This document shows, piece by piece, positions 1 to 13,316 of a stretch of DNA of 62,500 nucleotides; the stretch's first letter is position 1, and each line of letters starts with the position of its first letter. Source of the stretch: Chrysomallon squamiferum (Eukaryota; Mollusca; Gastropoda; Neomphalida; Peltospiridae); the NCBI GenBank assembly GCA_012295275.1, contig CM022669.1:3596494-3658993 (forward strand), read 5' to 3'. The notes under the pieces were generated by a model. It was not told the DNA's origin and searched no databases. It saw nothing but the letters and a program-made list of their open reading frames with translations. The position numbers and the translations under genes are program-made.

Positions 1-1315
1 ATAAGTTAATTAATAGTACTCAACATTTTAAAGTTTTATAGTCTCGTTACTCATTAAAGTCTTTAAAGATCGTTCAGTCACCTTACATTCTTGTAAACAG
101 GGTTCCTGTTCTAGAGGTTAATCCTCTGAGTAAAAACAGCTTATAAAGTGTACATTATTTAAGACTAGACCATTCGACACCACGCAAATATCACAGTAAT
201 GCGACCTATGTCTCTCGGTCTTGGGCAGATTTCTCTAGCGAAAGGCACACGAAAGATTTGCTTGAATAGTTTTCTGATGGACAAATGCTACAAATTTCCC
301 CTACCCATGTCAGCAGTGCCTATTGACTGGTTTATATAAATTCTTGGATTATTTCTGCCTGAGGGAAGGTGGATATAAGAGCTTCCTTGCTGCTAATATA
401 ATTCCTTCTATGCTATCATCATTATAAATAAAGATCGTGGTAAAAATCGTATTAGTTAGTTACAAAATGTATGCAGTAAACATTACTTGAGTTTTGACCG
501 CTTTATCCACTTTTTTCTTTCCGGTTGATTTATTTCTGATGACGTCAATGACAAAACAAACATGTTAATTTCACATTAGAAAATAACGATGTGGCGTTAC
601 AGAAGAGAGCCCATAATGAACGTCATTTGAAAAACTTGCGATACGCCAGTAGATACACAGCGTATCATGGGATTGCTTTGTAGCTTTTATCGCAATGGAT
701 GAATGAATGCTTAACAGAAACCGACGGAACAAAGGAAACATTGGTTATTGGGTGTGAATTTACATCAATAAAAACCAAGAAATCAATGGTCAGCCAAAGA
801 AATCTAGAACATAGCATCGCAATAATGTGCAAATAAATACAACACCTTGTAAAGGACGGGTCCAAGATTTCTGGAAAAAAAGGGGATAATTTGTCATCCT
901 TTTAATGGTTAAGAATTTGAAAACGAAATGAGTTTCCATCATAAAAGGAAAAGCAGAAAAAGAAAAAAAAAGCAGTCTTTAGTTGGGAGAAAATTAAAAA
1001 TTAAATCCTCAATAAATGACTTCAGTCTCGACAATATTCCAAATGATTCATGCATCTATGAATGTAGGTTTATGAAAAATAATCAACGTTAAGCTTAATG
1101 GTGTGACGTCAGTACTTTGGATTAATATGTCAGGGCGTATTTTGAGTATTGCAGCCATACCAAAGGCTAGTTGCTTATTCGAAGAAATCTTAAGAAAATC
1201 GGTAAGGTTAACGTGCCATTATATAGCAGTGGCGCATCCAGGATTATTGAAAAATTGGTCTCTTTGTTATGTTGAATACACCTTTCAAAATGAAATTAAT
1301 TTTTTAGGACAAGCA

Positions 1316-1430
1316 GAAGAAGAAGAAGAAGAAGAAGAAGAAGAAGAAAAAGGATTATGATAATGATGATGATGGTAATGATGATGTTATGATGACGATG
1401 ATGATGATGATGACGACGATGATAATGATG
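1316..1430. repeat. GAA then GAT trinucleotide microsatellites
   Basis: An (AGA)n run of about 30 bases is followed after an A-rich break by imperfect GAT/GAC triplets. The Glu-rich and His/Ile-rich open frames over it are translations of the repeat. Confidence 0.9.
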
Positions 1431-3712
1431 AAGAAAAATAAGAAAAATTATAAACATACATGGAAACTGTTGGTGCACTCTCTGTTCTCTGGAATCGCAC
1501 ACTCTATATATTCTTTATGCGTAACCTTATTTTATTTGCTTTAAATCTTTTACAAGTTGATTGTGCCTTTATGTTCTTTCTGAAAATTACTTTTCGCTCT
1601 TAATATATTGAATCAGTACAAACTTCTTAACATTTCAGAAGCAATTAGAATCGCAGTTGTTTTTATTTCATTTCTAGAAACAACAAAAAAAAATTTCTGG
1701 TTCAGGAATCTCTTCAAAAACATTTTCTATAAATAATACACTCCAAATTTTCTTTAAAATTTTTATTCGTTGAAGACTACTAGGTTTTCTTCGTGTTATT
1801 TTGATTAAATGCAAACAGAGAAAATTAAAGAATAATGTATGATAAATATTTTGCTACTACGTTATTTGTTGTTAAGGATATGGTTTTTATTTAATTAGAC
1901 CATGAAAGTGAACTGTTTCCACGAGATGTTTTTGTCAATTTTTTCAATTTGTCAATGATCCTAAATACCATACGATTATCTTTGAAAAACCGGTTGATGA
2001 CTGATTGAGAAAGAACGAGACATTTTTTTTTTTCTTTCTTAAATTAATTAAAGCCAGGATTACGTACTGGTAAAAAAAGTACGTTTCTAGTAAAATATCT
2101 TTAGAGATTAATATAATATGGAAGGACAAAAATTTGAATTCAGAAACAGGATCATCAATCAGTGGTTTTATAAACACAAACGATCCAAGATTTTAGGAAA
2201 AAGAGGCGAAATTAAATTGATGGATATAAATTTCAAGAATAAATCTCTTTCATTATGAAAAACAAAATCAAAATTGTCAGTGATGGAGGTCAGAATACTC
2301 TTTCCAAATTGGCATATGTTATAATAATTTACAATCGGGATATACGGAGATCGTTTCTTGGTATCGGTTTTGCCAGCATGACGGAAAATGCGTCTGTGCA
2401 ACCCAACACCCTGTCTTCTGTCTAACACTCTAACACACTAACACTAATTAACAAACCAACAACATGATGTGCTCAACACAGGCATATTCGATATTGCAAT
2501 GGTGATAAATAAATTAAGGAAAGACGGACAGACATACTGACACACAGACAGAGAGATGGATGATATACTGATTCGATAGATGTGCATAGATAAGCAGGAA
2601 GGAAGGTGGGTAGGCAGTTACACATATTTACAACCAACAGACAGACAGACAGATAGATCGATGGATGACTAATTAAAAAGTAATTTAAAGAAAATTATGA
2701 AATCCGAGGGCAATGTTAAATAAGTACATGAAGAACACTTTAACTCCACCATAGAAATCGATTCATTTCATCATGCGTCGAAATATCGTTATCCTATTCC
2801 GTTCACGATTCAGCTGAGATTAACATCATTTCGCTTCGTTTCATAAACTGGTACAGAATTTACTGCTAGCTTTTGTACGAAAGCTGGCGAGAGAATTAAT
2901 ATAATACAGTAACCTGAAAAGAAATCCAACGAATAAAAAGTTTTGTTTTAATGTTGTTTTTTTTTTTTTTTTTCTTTTGTTTGTTTGTTTATTTGTTTTT
3001 CTGGCTTTTTTTTTTTTTTTTTTTTTTTGTTTGTTGGGGTTTTGGGGGTTTTTTTTCTTTGTTTTGTTTTATTTCGTTGGTTTAAACAACAACAAAAAAA
3101 TAATAATGATTTTTCAATCAATTTTTATTTTATTTGTAACGTTGTCCGCCATAATGACTGCTCCCCCTTTTCTTTAATTTTGGACCCGCCTTAAAGAAGC
3201 ATAATGAATACTGAAAATGTCAAACATGTTCGATATCTCAGTTATACCTATTCATCTACTTCAGAAGAAAAAAAAAACGAATTTTATTTATTGATCACGA
3301 TCTATATTCATAGATCGGACGAACAAACACCTTTGTATTAAACGCACCAGATTAACCAATGGAAATATAAGAATACAGCCGTCCTTCATATTAAATACTT
3401 CTTAAAAACAATATTTCAAAAACAGTTTAAATTTAGCTAATTATTTCTTTAAAAAAAAGAAAGAAAGAAAGAAAGAAAATAAAAATTAATAAAATAAACA
3501 TTCCCCGAAAAAAACAACAAAAAAACCCATAACTAAAATGCTTTTAGCTAAATGAATATAATAGTAAATGGTGATAATATAAAAACAATTCACAGTTTTT
3601 GCAAAGCACTTAACAATAGTTGTAAAAGAGCAACAGTAACAACAACAACAACAACAAAAATAAGCCACAAGTAAATAAATAAATAAGTGATGCTGATGAT
3701 GACGACAACAAT

Positions 3713-3743
3713 AATAATAACAATAGTAATAATAATAATAAAA

Positions 3744-3808
<65 letters not shown>
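3713..3808. repeat. AAT and AAAT microsatellites
   Basis: Interrupted (AAT)n passes directly into (AAAT)n, preceded by AAC repeats from about 3640. Confidence 0.9.
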
Positions 3809-5068
3809 AAACATATTTATTTGTGCACGCCAAAGTTTAAAACGTCTTGTATTAAAAACACAGCATTGCAAACTAACAATATAAAACGTGATTGTTATCA
3901 TGTCGGCCCATGCTGTGTACAAAAGGAGAGAAAAATATCGCTTTAAGAATTAATTTAGCTGCATTTACAACAACAGACTACCGAACTAAACCTTTAACGC
4001 TGAATACACAGAATTAAATATTAATATCATACATGTTTCGTTAACATGTCGCGTGAAGAATCGATAAAAGGAAAAAAACAACAGTCCTATTTTTTTTACT
4101 GAATGAGTGAAATTGTGTGCTGTAATGACAGTTTTACGGTAATAATAATGCTATGATGGTAATAACATATAGATTATTGTCGTTATCCAAAAACAGTATT
4201 GGAATAATAGTCATAAAATATGAAGGTATCTATTTATCAGTTTTACGAGTAATTCAGAAATGTAAATGCAATTTGTGCACAGCGCTAACACCCATGTTAG
4301 CACGAGCTTCGAAGGAAATCATACATTGTGCCTTATTATTAGACATTATCGGGAACACGGAGCGATTCAGTATTGCAAGGCACTGCATAATGTTGGTTTA
4401 GAAGTTCTTTAACCTTCTGCACTCGCAATAAACGTTATGTGTTATCAAAAGATGTCCTGTAGCAAACAAAGGATGCTGGATCGCTTCAAGTGAAGCGATT
4501 CGTATTTCACTTTGAACCTTTACTTCACTGATTAGGTAGCTCGTATTGCGTACCTTATGATTATCTTGGTTTGATATGGAAAAAAAGAGAAGAAGGTGTT
4601 ATTACATGGACGTCGATTTTCCAGTAATGAAGAGGATTCAAAGAAAAGCTGAATTAGAGACTGGTTAAAGATTTTTTTTTTAATTAATTTTTTTTTATTA
4701 ATATTAATGTAAAAGCTTTATGAAGTCTGTGAACCGATATAAAATAACGGATTGAAGAAATAAGAGCTCTGCTTTGAAATATATTATTTAAAAACAAACT
4801 GACTTTACTCTAAAATACACTGTAATAGTCGCTTTACTTTGTGATAATTATTTGTTTTTATTTATTTATCATCATCATCATCACCATCAATAGCATCTTT
4901 ATCAATAACAACAACAACTACAACAACAAAAGAAAAAAGAAGAAGAAAGTAAATTTATGTTCTGATAGACCATTTTGGTTTCTAATTCATGTATGTCTTT
5001 TGATTTATTATTGTTGCTTTCCTTTTGCTCATATATAGCACTAAAAACCAGTGCTAGTTTGGACAGGT

Positions 5069-5364
5069 ATAGAGATATGTAGGTAGACAGATAGAGAGAA
5101 ATAGGTAGACAGATAGAAAGAAATGGGTAGATAGAGAGATAGCTAGCTATATAGGTAGATAGATAGTCAGTCAGACAGACAGACAGATAGAAAGACAGGA
5201 TACATACACATGTAGATGGACAGATAGACAAACAAAGAGATAGATAGGTAGATAGGCAGATAGACGAACAAAGAGATAGATAGGTAGATAGGCAGATAGA
5301 CAAACAAAGAGATAGATAGGTAGATAGGCAGATAGACGAACAAAGAGATAGATAGAAAGGCAGG

Positions 5365-5412
<48 letters not shown>
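5069..5412. repeat. GATA/GACA-rich satellite-like tract ending in (CA)n
   Basis: Degenerate GATA, GACA and GGTA tetranucleotides include a longer-period unit (AGATAGGTAGATAGGCAGAT with GACGAACAAAGA) repeated about three times between roughly 5230 and 5350. A CA run follows (5371-5410). Confidence 0.85.
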
Positions 5413-5419
<7 letters not shown>

Positions 5420-6078
5420 CTTTCTAAATAAAGAGAACTCAAACGCACAGATGAATATATCAATTTCTAACAGGCTCGCTTAGGACAAAAAAAGAAGTGG
5501 TTATTATCAAATACGGACATTGACCCAAGCTGGTTTGTCTGAAGCGATGAACATGTCAATCCTACTTGACTCGTGCTGGATTAATAACATTAATTTTGCA
5601 TTTCGATTTGACCCAAAAATTAATCAGCATTTGGCGCAGAGTACTGGAACCTGGCTATAATTATCTATACACGAATGAATAATTTGAATGAGGAGAAATT
5701 AACAGATTCGATATTTTTCTTCTTCTTCTTCTTCTTCTTCTACTTAGCTCTGTTTGCTTCAAAAGAAAGGTGATAGTTTGAGTTACTGATTGGTGAGTTT
5801 TATGTATCACAATAAAAATATTAAACGACTAAAGTTATGTATAAGCGTTAATACAATCAGAGGTTTACTATCTTTATAATGATAGGCGTTCTGAATTAAC
5901 GTCTTTTCAAGATATATAAGGCAATAAGACTTGTTTCTAAACATATACGTGCCATTAGAAAGATTTATAATTCTTTTAGCTACAGCTGTTGGTGAAACAC
6001 GCTTTCCTAACTCCTGGTTGTACATGTTCGGAAGTAAGACGAAGCAATTAAATAAAATAATGATAATAACAATACAAA

Positions 6079-6081
<3 letters not shown>

Positions 6082-6109
<28 letters not shown>

Positions 6110-6115
6110 CATACA

Positions 6116-6151
<36 letters not shown>

Positions 6152-6154
6152 TAC

Positions 6155-6214
<60 letters not shown>
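6082..6214. repeat. ATAC then AT microsatellites
   Basis: About 15 ATAC tetranucleotides are followed by a long AT dinucleotide run. Confidence 0.95.
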
Positions 6215-6217
<3 letters not shown>

Positions 6218-7110
6218 CAAAGAAATGAGTAAAGGAATAAATAAATAATTCCTGTTAATTTCTTTTCTCTTTGCTCTTCTTTCCATCATCTTTCATCATC
6301 ATCATCATCATCATCACCACAGTCATTTATCATCATCATATCCTTCTTCAACTTCATTTTATTAAACATCCTTCTTTAATTTGTATATTTTTCTTTCTTT
6401 TTTATTCATTTATTTGTTCTCTATTTAATTCTCTATCTTCTTGGCCATTATCATCATCATCATAACAATCATCATCATCATCATCATCATATCCTTCTTC
6501 TATTTAATTTTCCTACGTACCTTTCTTTAATTTGTTCTTTTTACTTTCTTCCTCATTCATTTATTTGTTTTTCTATTTCTTTCCCTGTTTTGTTCATCAT
6601 CGACATCTTTATCATCATCATCATCATCATCGTCATTATTATTATTATTATATTTCGAAGAGGAGAATTTTGGGGATGGAATTTATTATTGAGGTTATTA
6701 GGTCTAAAACCCCAGGCCACCATGCAGCGCCGGCAGACCTTACAGCTAACTCATTTTTAAAACGTTATCGAAAAGGAAGATTGCATTGAAGACGAATCTA
6801 CGTGATTAACTTGTTAGAAAATCTAGAACACTGGAGTGTATCCCAGAAAGTTGATTGTGTTTGCAAATAGGCTGTCCATTTTCTACATCGATGTTTGTGA
6901 AGAAGCTCTGACGTAATATTGATGAAAATTAATGAATCACATTACACACGCCATATTACAGATTGATCTTAACAATCACAGTTAGAAAGAGAAATCTAGC
7001 TCTGATCGATTTTGGAAATGTGTGTGTGTGGGGGGGTGCGAGCGCGCGCTTATGTTAATAACCAAATGTATTTCTACGTATAGATATATATGAATATGTA
7101 CATGTATATA

Positions 7111-7152
<42 letters not shown>

Positions 7153-7639
7153 TTCATGTATGTATGTATGTATGTGTGTGTGTGTATGTGTATATGTATG
7201 TATGTATATGAAGGTATTATGATGTATGTTTGTGTGTGAGTATGTGCAACTATTATGTGTATTTCTCTTTGTGTATATTTATATGTGTGTATGCCTGTGA
7301 GCATGTTTGTGTGTGAGAGGTGTCTGAGTGTGTGTACATGTTTGTGTTTATAAGTATGCATATGTGTGTTCCTACGAACACGTGTTGTCGGTTTTATTTA
7401 TGATTTTATTAACCTCTTCGTCAGTCTCTTTGTCTACAAACTAAATTAAAAGTATTTTCAATTTACGGATAAATGCGCCAGCAAATTAGAGTTATGCATT
7501 ATAAGGTTACAGCGTACTTACGGTACAGCTGTAAAGTAATAAAAAACAACAAGAAAAATAATCTGGCGATCGTTCCCGATATGTAACTGTAAAAGAAAAA
7601 AAAAAACATCAGCAGAGTAATGTAGATATTTTATTATTA

Positions 7640-8192
7640 ATTCCCTGGGGAGAGAACAAACACATTGCGATGGACCCTACTGGGTCTTCAGGAAGAGGAT
7701 AAATCCACTTTGGTATTAGGTTTTCGACACGGGAATGAATCCATTTTAATATTAGGTTCTTGTGAATGTAATAAATCAGCTTATTAGGTTTTTCAGAGGG
7801 AATAAATCTATTATGATAACTGGTATTTGTGAGGAAAATAATGCCAATCTGATATCAGGTTTTCGTCAGGGAAGATATATCCATTGGTATTACGTCTTTT
7901 AAACGTGGAAAACATCAATTTGGAATCTGGTCATTGTGATGGGAATCATTCGACTTTGCTACTAGGTCTAATGAATTCGAGAAGGGGAAATAAATCCACT
8001 CTGGTAATAAATCTTCCAGGGGAGATACGGCAAACCCAGTTGTTATAATCCCCAGGAATAACTCGTCCACTCGGGAATAACGACTTAAATGGTGATAAGA
8101 AAATAGATCCACTTTTATGTTAAATCTTCAGAGGCTGGAAGAGGATAAATCCAGTGGTGTTAAATCTTGTAGAGGGTGAATAACAAAACCAA
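7640..8192. repeat. Decayed minisatellite, degenerate part
   Basis: A motif resembling AATAAATCCA-(T/C)TTTGGTATTAGGTTTTC-(A/G)GGGGAA recurs at irregular spacing of roughly 35-60 bases, for example near 7699, 7736, 7843, 7985 and 8140. It leads without a break into the regular 47-bp array, whose units share the CCA-TTCCAGTATTACGTC and GGGGGAATGA blocks with it. Confidence 0.65.
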
Positions 8193-8427
8193 TCCATTCC
8201 AGTATTACGTCATCAACTGGAGGGGGAATGACGAAGCAAATCATTCCAGTATTACGTCACCAGCTGAAGGGGAAATGACGAAGCAAATCATTCCAGTATT
8301 ACGTCATCAACTGAAGGGGGAATGACGGAGCAAATCATTCCAGTATTACGTCATCAACTGGAGGGGGAATGACGAAGCAAATCATTCCAGTATTACGTCA
8401 TCAACTGGAGGGGGAATGACGAAGCAA
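8193..8427. repeat. 47-bp minisatellite, five units, each with a CRE-like site
   Basis: Five units of exactly 47 bp span 235 bases; ATTACGTCA or ATTACGTCAC starts every 47 bases (AGTATTACGT at 8201, 8248, 8295, 8342, 8389). Units differ at only a few positions. Each contains TTACGTCA and a second TGACG, so the array holds ten bZIP-type half sites. It lies inside the probable HCN intron. Confidence 0.95.
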
Positions 8428-8428
8428 A

Positions 8429-8479
8429 CAATAATAATAATAATAATAATAATAACAACAACAATAACAACAACAACAA
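8429..8479. repeat. AAT/AAC microsatellite
   Basis: A run of AAT then AAC triplets directly abuts the 47-bp array. Confidence 0.9.
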
Positions 8480-9360
8480 ATCCATTCTGCTAACAAAACG
8501 TTCGGGGGGCGATCATAAATCGACTGCGATAGAAAGTCTTCGGAATGAATGTAATGGATTAAATGCACTGTGACTATTACGAATTAGCGTTAGAGGAGGA
8601 ATCTATGGATTTGTTTAAAGTACCTTGCATGACTCTGTTACGTTAACCCTACCCAGCTTCCTAGCCGACTTGTGCTTCAAAAACTTTTTTATTAGTCAAC
8701 TATCTTTTTGAATAAAATAATTTAAACTCCACGTTAGCCAATCCATAAGACAAAAAGTACTTTTAAAACGTAAATGAAAGCTGAGGCCATGTTTCTCCTG
8801 TAACTCGCTAGGCGATAGGGCTTTATATATTGCCCGATCGTTACAAATTTTATAGAAACCTTTTATTTTCTCAAGTGGACTGATCTGGTCCGGATTTTAG
8901 TCTCAGTTGGCAATTTCTGTTTTTATTCGCATAAATTTAAGACATGTGCAAACTGAGATTGACATTTATTTGGAAAAATTCATTTCCTGCTTTCTGAAAC
9001 CTTGTTTATTATTTCATTTCAGTTTAGTTCGATTGGTCAAATATAAGCACTCAAATATACTGGTCAAAAATAACTGTCGGATAAATATAAATCAAATATA
9101 CTGGTCAGAATGACTGAAGGATTAAGGTCACTGTATTAAGGATTAATATGGTTAAAACAAACTGTAAAAAAAAAAATGTTGATAAATAACATAAATTTAA
9201 CGTCTACTGATAAAAATATTAAATGATTAACATATATTGTAGAAGTTGAAAAAACATCATAGATTATCATGACAGCAAAGTGTATAGTCAAAACAAATTC
9301 ATGGATCATCAATACAAATAGTTTCATCAACATTTTTTATTTTTTCCTAGCAACACACAA

Positions 9361-9516
<156 letters not shown>

Positions 9517-9546
9517 ATACTAGTCAAAATATATGTTAAGTTACTA

Positions 9547-9861
9547 CAGGTACCGGACCAATTATCCGGACTCCTTGGGGCATAAGGCATTCCGGATTTT
9601 TGGATGTTTCGGTCGTCTGGTACCAAAGCATTTAAATACTTAAATAATTTGGCATAAACATTTTAAAATTAAAAACATAAAGAAAACTGACGATACACAA
9701 CTGTGGAGACTCGATTCGTAAACAATGCGGCGAGTGAATGAACGCCACGCGGCTTGAAAGAGTAGTTCCGGTTTGGTGAGGACAAAACCCGCGCGAGCGA
9801 ACTATGAAAATAGCTACGGGAAAAAACTTTTCAGGACGCCGGATAATTGGTCCGGTACCTG
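9547..9861. mobile_element. Pogo/Tigger-like MITE with TA target duplication
   Basis: A 315-base element is bounded by near-perfect terminal inverted repeats beginning CAGGTACCGGACCAATTATC (9547) and ending with the reverse complement at 9861, at least 23 bp. TA flanks both sides (9545-9546 and 9862-9863), the target duplication of Tc1/mariner/pogo transposases. CAGG termini and ATTATCCGGA-type subterminal motifs resemble pogo/Tigger elements. There is no transposase, so it is non-autonomous. Its interior (9700-9800) is more GC-rich than the surroundings. Confidence 0.78.
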
Positions 9862-11454
9862 TATAACCATAATTATACTGATCAAAATAATTAACGGGTT
9901 AACTGTCTCAAATTAACAGTAATTAACAACAACAATAACAAAACACCCAAATCATTTTTTTTTTTTTTTTAAATTATCAATGAAAAAACCTTTAGCCATA
10001 AAACAACTGAAAAATATATTAATATAACTTTGAACTTTTCAGATCAAAATTAAATCAGGGATTGTATCCCTGTAATATATTAATAGAATCCAATAAGATC
10101 TAACTGTTTATGGATCGCGGTTATTTCTGGCCTATTTAAAACAATTTGAAACCTCGGCTTTATTTTTTATTTTATTTTTTTTTATTTTTAAATGCGAGAA
10201 GAAGATGAAAATTTAGCTCTAAAAAGCGACCCTTTTAGCCTCAGATTTTAGAAGATTATATTATTATTATTATCATTTAATTAATTTTACATTTAAAAAA
10301 AAAAAAAAGTAGAAAAGATAATAATCTAAACTTGGGAAAAATAAGACCTCACTTGAATAGATAATGGTGAGCAGAAAGAAAAATCTGATTGTGAAAATGA
10401 TTAATGGAAATCTTATTGTTTATTTTGAGCGGCATTTGTCAACTTCTGTTTGCAAGCCTTGTTTTGATTATTTAAATTAGTTTATCGACGAGCTTATTTG
10501 GTTATTTCTTGTCGCAGCCTGCGAGTCACGACGGAGCTAACAATAACGTGGTATGTGTTTTTCTGTGTATGAGAAGATTACATAACGGTTCCGCGGTGTA
10601 TATTAAAGTTGTAGGTAAACACTATTATGGACGGTGCTATTCACCAGTGATATTGAGAATCTGCCTGTAATGGAGCGATACAGACCTTAACAAAAGACAG
10701 ATGAAGACTGAAAAGGTCAACGAAAATTACTAGCTTTCCTTATAACAGACAACTGTGGAATAATTCGACGCCATTCTAGTGTTCTAAACTAACGGGCATT
10801 TCAGATTCCCCCCACTGATCTAATTCCATAGCTAAAACGTTCTTTCATAACACGCACCTAAGAGGCTTTTTAATGAACTTGCCCAATTACCCACACCATC
10901 TAATGAGCCTAACACACAATTCCCAGCTTGATCTAAAAGTACTTTAATTCTTAACGAAATATCTGAGATCATGTGGGAGGACACTGAAATATCCTTACCG
11001 CAAATGAAAGCGACATTTGATTCCAGTCTCATTATCTTCAGTATACAAAATGATTTGACACCTTATAACTATTTATGTTCAACTATCGTTATACACGATT
11101 AATATTCGTTGATTAATTGTTGAAAGAAAGTAGTTTAGACAACAGGTGTAATTATTATTAATGTGTGTTTCTTAATGACTAAGATTTATGTTTAAAGACT
11201 ATAGACTGTTATAGAGTCACATTTATGAAGGAAATATATTTTATTTAACTACGTACTTACCTCTTTTTATACGTCTGTATTGTTTCGTACATATTAATAA
11301 GAGAGAAAAGACATTCATGTCCATTTCTTATGAACTGATAGCAAGATATCTTTTATAATAAGAAATCCACAGACTGTAAAGCACATACAATGACCTGAAT
11401 AATCTACTTATTTATTTCTAATTATAGAGGACTGACCAGAACGGGAAATAGCAG

Positions 11455-11458
<4 letters not shown>

Positions 11459-11500
<42 letters not shown>
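11459..11500. repeat. CA microsatellite
   Basis: Uninterrupted (AC)n of about 41 bases. Confidence 0.95.
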
Positions 11501-11501
<1 letters not shown>

Positions 11502-11587
11502 GTGAGAAGAGAGATGAGGATTGTACCTCAGTCACGTTTCAGGCCAGAGATACAGAATGAAGTATTTCTTTTTGATCCTTTATTCAA

Positions 11588-11612
11588 ACACACAGACACA
11601 CACACACACACA

Positions 11613-11700
<88 letters not shown>

Positions 11701-11747
11701 CAAACATATACCACAGATTTATGCATACGGTTGACATAGCTCGTATA

Positions 11748-11798
<51 letters not shown>
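11588..11798. repeat. CA-CT compound and GT microsatellites
   Basis: (CA)n runs directly into 83 bases of (CT)n (11615-11697). After about 50 bases of unique sequence comes (GT)n (11751-11798). Confidence 0.95.
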
Positions 11799-11799
<1 letters not shown>

Positions 11800-12462
11800 T
11801 CTTTCTTATCATAAGTAATAGTAAAAAATATAAATAACTTGTTGGAACGACTGATAGTACACTGGTACCACTAAAGAGAATTTATCCTGGGACCAGTCAC
11901 GATATATATACACACAAATACGGAATTTCCCTACCTTCTTACTACATTCTTCAAAGCTGTCAGTGGTTGTGTTTGGGCATGTGGCAGAATAAATAAAATA
12001 ATTAAATAAATAACGTGTTACTGTGTGTTCACACCCAATTTCAAAGAGTAACCGAATATACAATAACAATGGAAGAGTATGTGAAGTTCATAAACAATTT
12101 ATAGTCATATATTAATTAATTTAATTATATGTGCATGTGCATATGCTTCTACATGTGCTTGCGTGTATGTGTGTATGTTGTGTATGTGGGTGCCTGTGTA
12201 ATAATAATATGACAGTTCTGTACTGATGTGGCAGTGCAAATATTTTATAACAGTTCATCACTAGTGATAATATTCCTTTAGAGAGGAGGATCTCGATTCA
12301 GACTGTTGAATTTAATGACAAATTCTTAACGTGTCGCTGACTCTAACATCTTTCCTCTAAAGTATGGCTTCATCTATTAAAATGAGAAAGAAAAATACGA
12401 AGAGAATGACAGAAGAGAATTAAATGAAATGAAAAAAAATAAGGCTTTAAAGAAAAACTCAC

Positions 12463-13316
12463 CGGAAATTACTGCACGGATGTATAACCCAATTGCCCGC
12501 ACGTTTATGCCGCATCTTCTCCTTCATCAAAGCATTCTTGTTACCAAAGAGTTTCATCGCTAGTTTATTATCCGAAGGTTGAAAGAAATTAGAAATCTGA
12601 TCCTTCAGGTAAGAAGTAGACTTAGACTTTTGATCCATGTTAATATTCTCCGAAGACGATGGGAACAGTTCCTCCTTTGGAGTCCCGTAAAGACTGGTGT
12701 CGTCGCCTAGAAACTGGACTTTGACTTCGTGTCTGTAGTTGATTTCTGGACTCAAATAATCACTGTAAATGGAATCGTCGTCTGAATCCAGAGTGATTGT
12801 AATAGACGGATTTACGGCATTGGCACCAGACGCCAGACAAGGCATGGTCGCGTCTGCGTGCTGGGTTTTACTCGCGGTGTTCAGTCGTTTAAGTTTTAAA
12901 CTCGGAACGCGTCTGGATATGCTGCTGCGTTCTATTGGATGGGAAGCAGCCCGCGATGGGTTCCCATTGGACACGTTGCAGTACTTTACGGAATCCGAGC
13001 GTTGTAAGTTAGGTGAAGCGATCTGTGATAATCTCTTATCAAGAGCGGTATGCAGGCTGGAATTAGAACTTCTCTTTTTCTCCGAGTCTTCTTTCCGCGT
13101 CAACTCGACGTTTCCCGCTGCCCGAGGCACTAACGGCGACGTGTGAGGCGTGTCCATCTGCGTGTCGTCTTCGTCCCCCGAGCTGTCGCTCACCATCCCC
13201 CGCTCCCGTTCACGCTTCCTCTCCCATTCACGTTTACGTTCACGTTCTCTCTCCCTGCTCTCCTTGTCCCTCTCGTGGCGACCGGCGGACTGTCCGTGGT
13301 TCGACAGACTCGACAT
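12463..13316 (-). CDS. HCN: HCN-type channel, first coding exon (partial gene)
   Basis: This exon encodes the cytosolic N-terminus of a hyperpolarization-activated, cyclic-nucleotide-gated cation channel, the pacemaker (Ih) channel of excitable membranes. From the ATG at 13316 it gives 284 codons plus two bases. Residues about 17-40 are an Arg/Glu-rich charged run, followed by a Ser-rich, probably disordered region. The last 50 residues (about 236-285) match the HCN domain that precedes S1 in the family: I read FFQPSDNKLAMKLFGNKNAL and then RAGNWVIHPCSNFR. The frame stops just beyond, but CCG|GTGAGT at 12463/12462 is a near-perfect donor that splits the final Arg codon, at the place where I recall vertebrate HCN exon 1 ending. 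S1-S6, the pore and the CNBD are not in the window and should lie to the left. An acceptor-like tract (pyrimidine run, then TTTGCAG at 13338) suggests the 5' UTR continues upstream. Family assignment is firm; the exact start is less so. Confidence 0.88.

Larger units (their letters stand above)
1..7640. other. Probable HCN intron, non-coding, microsatellite-rich
   Basis: No coding exon is recognised on either strand. The stretch holds GAA and GAT trinucleotide runs (1316-1430), poly-T (2957-3057), AAC/AAT/AAAT runs (3640-3808), GATA/GACA-rich sequence plus a CA run (5069-5412), ATAC and AT runs (6082-6214), TCA runs (6296-6655), and mixed GT/AT sequence (7018-7370). Two perfect TGACGTCA palindromes lie at 540-547 and 1104-1111. 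Because the HCN exon at 12463 reads leftward, this is most simply its first coding intron. Confidence 0.55.
9865..12458. other. Probable HCN intron, part next to the coding exon
   Basis: No exon is recognised. Apart from the microsatellites listed separately, this is AT-rich single-copy-looking sequence. A 66-codon minus-strand frame at 10832-11032 does not match a family I recognise. Confidence 0.5.

Noticed and set aside
1227-1242. CAGTGGCGCATCCAGG as a hAT-type transposon terminus
   Set aside because: The motif is suggestive but I found no matching inverted end or 8-bp target duplication nearby.
4480-4499. Near-perfect palindrome ATCGCTTCA-AG-TGAAGCGAT
   Set aside because: A single 9-bp-arm palindrome in non-coding sequence is not remarkable at this window size and has no supporting context.
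5069-5412. CRISPR-like array of regularly spaced repeats
   Set aside because: The regularity comes from tetranucleotide slippage and there are no unique spacers; the host is eukaryotic.
10832-11032. 66-codon minus-strand frame with balanced amino-acid composition as an HCN exon
   Set aside because: It shows no similarity to S1-S6, the pore or the CNBD and cannot be joined to the HCN exon in a meaningful way.
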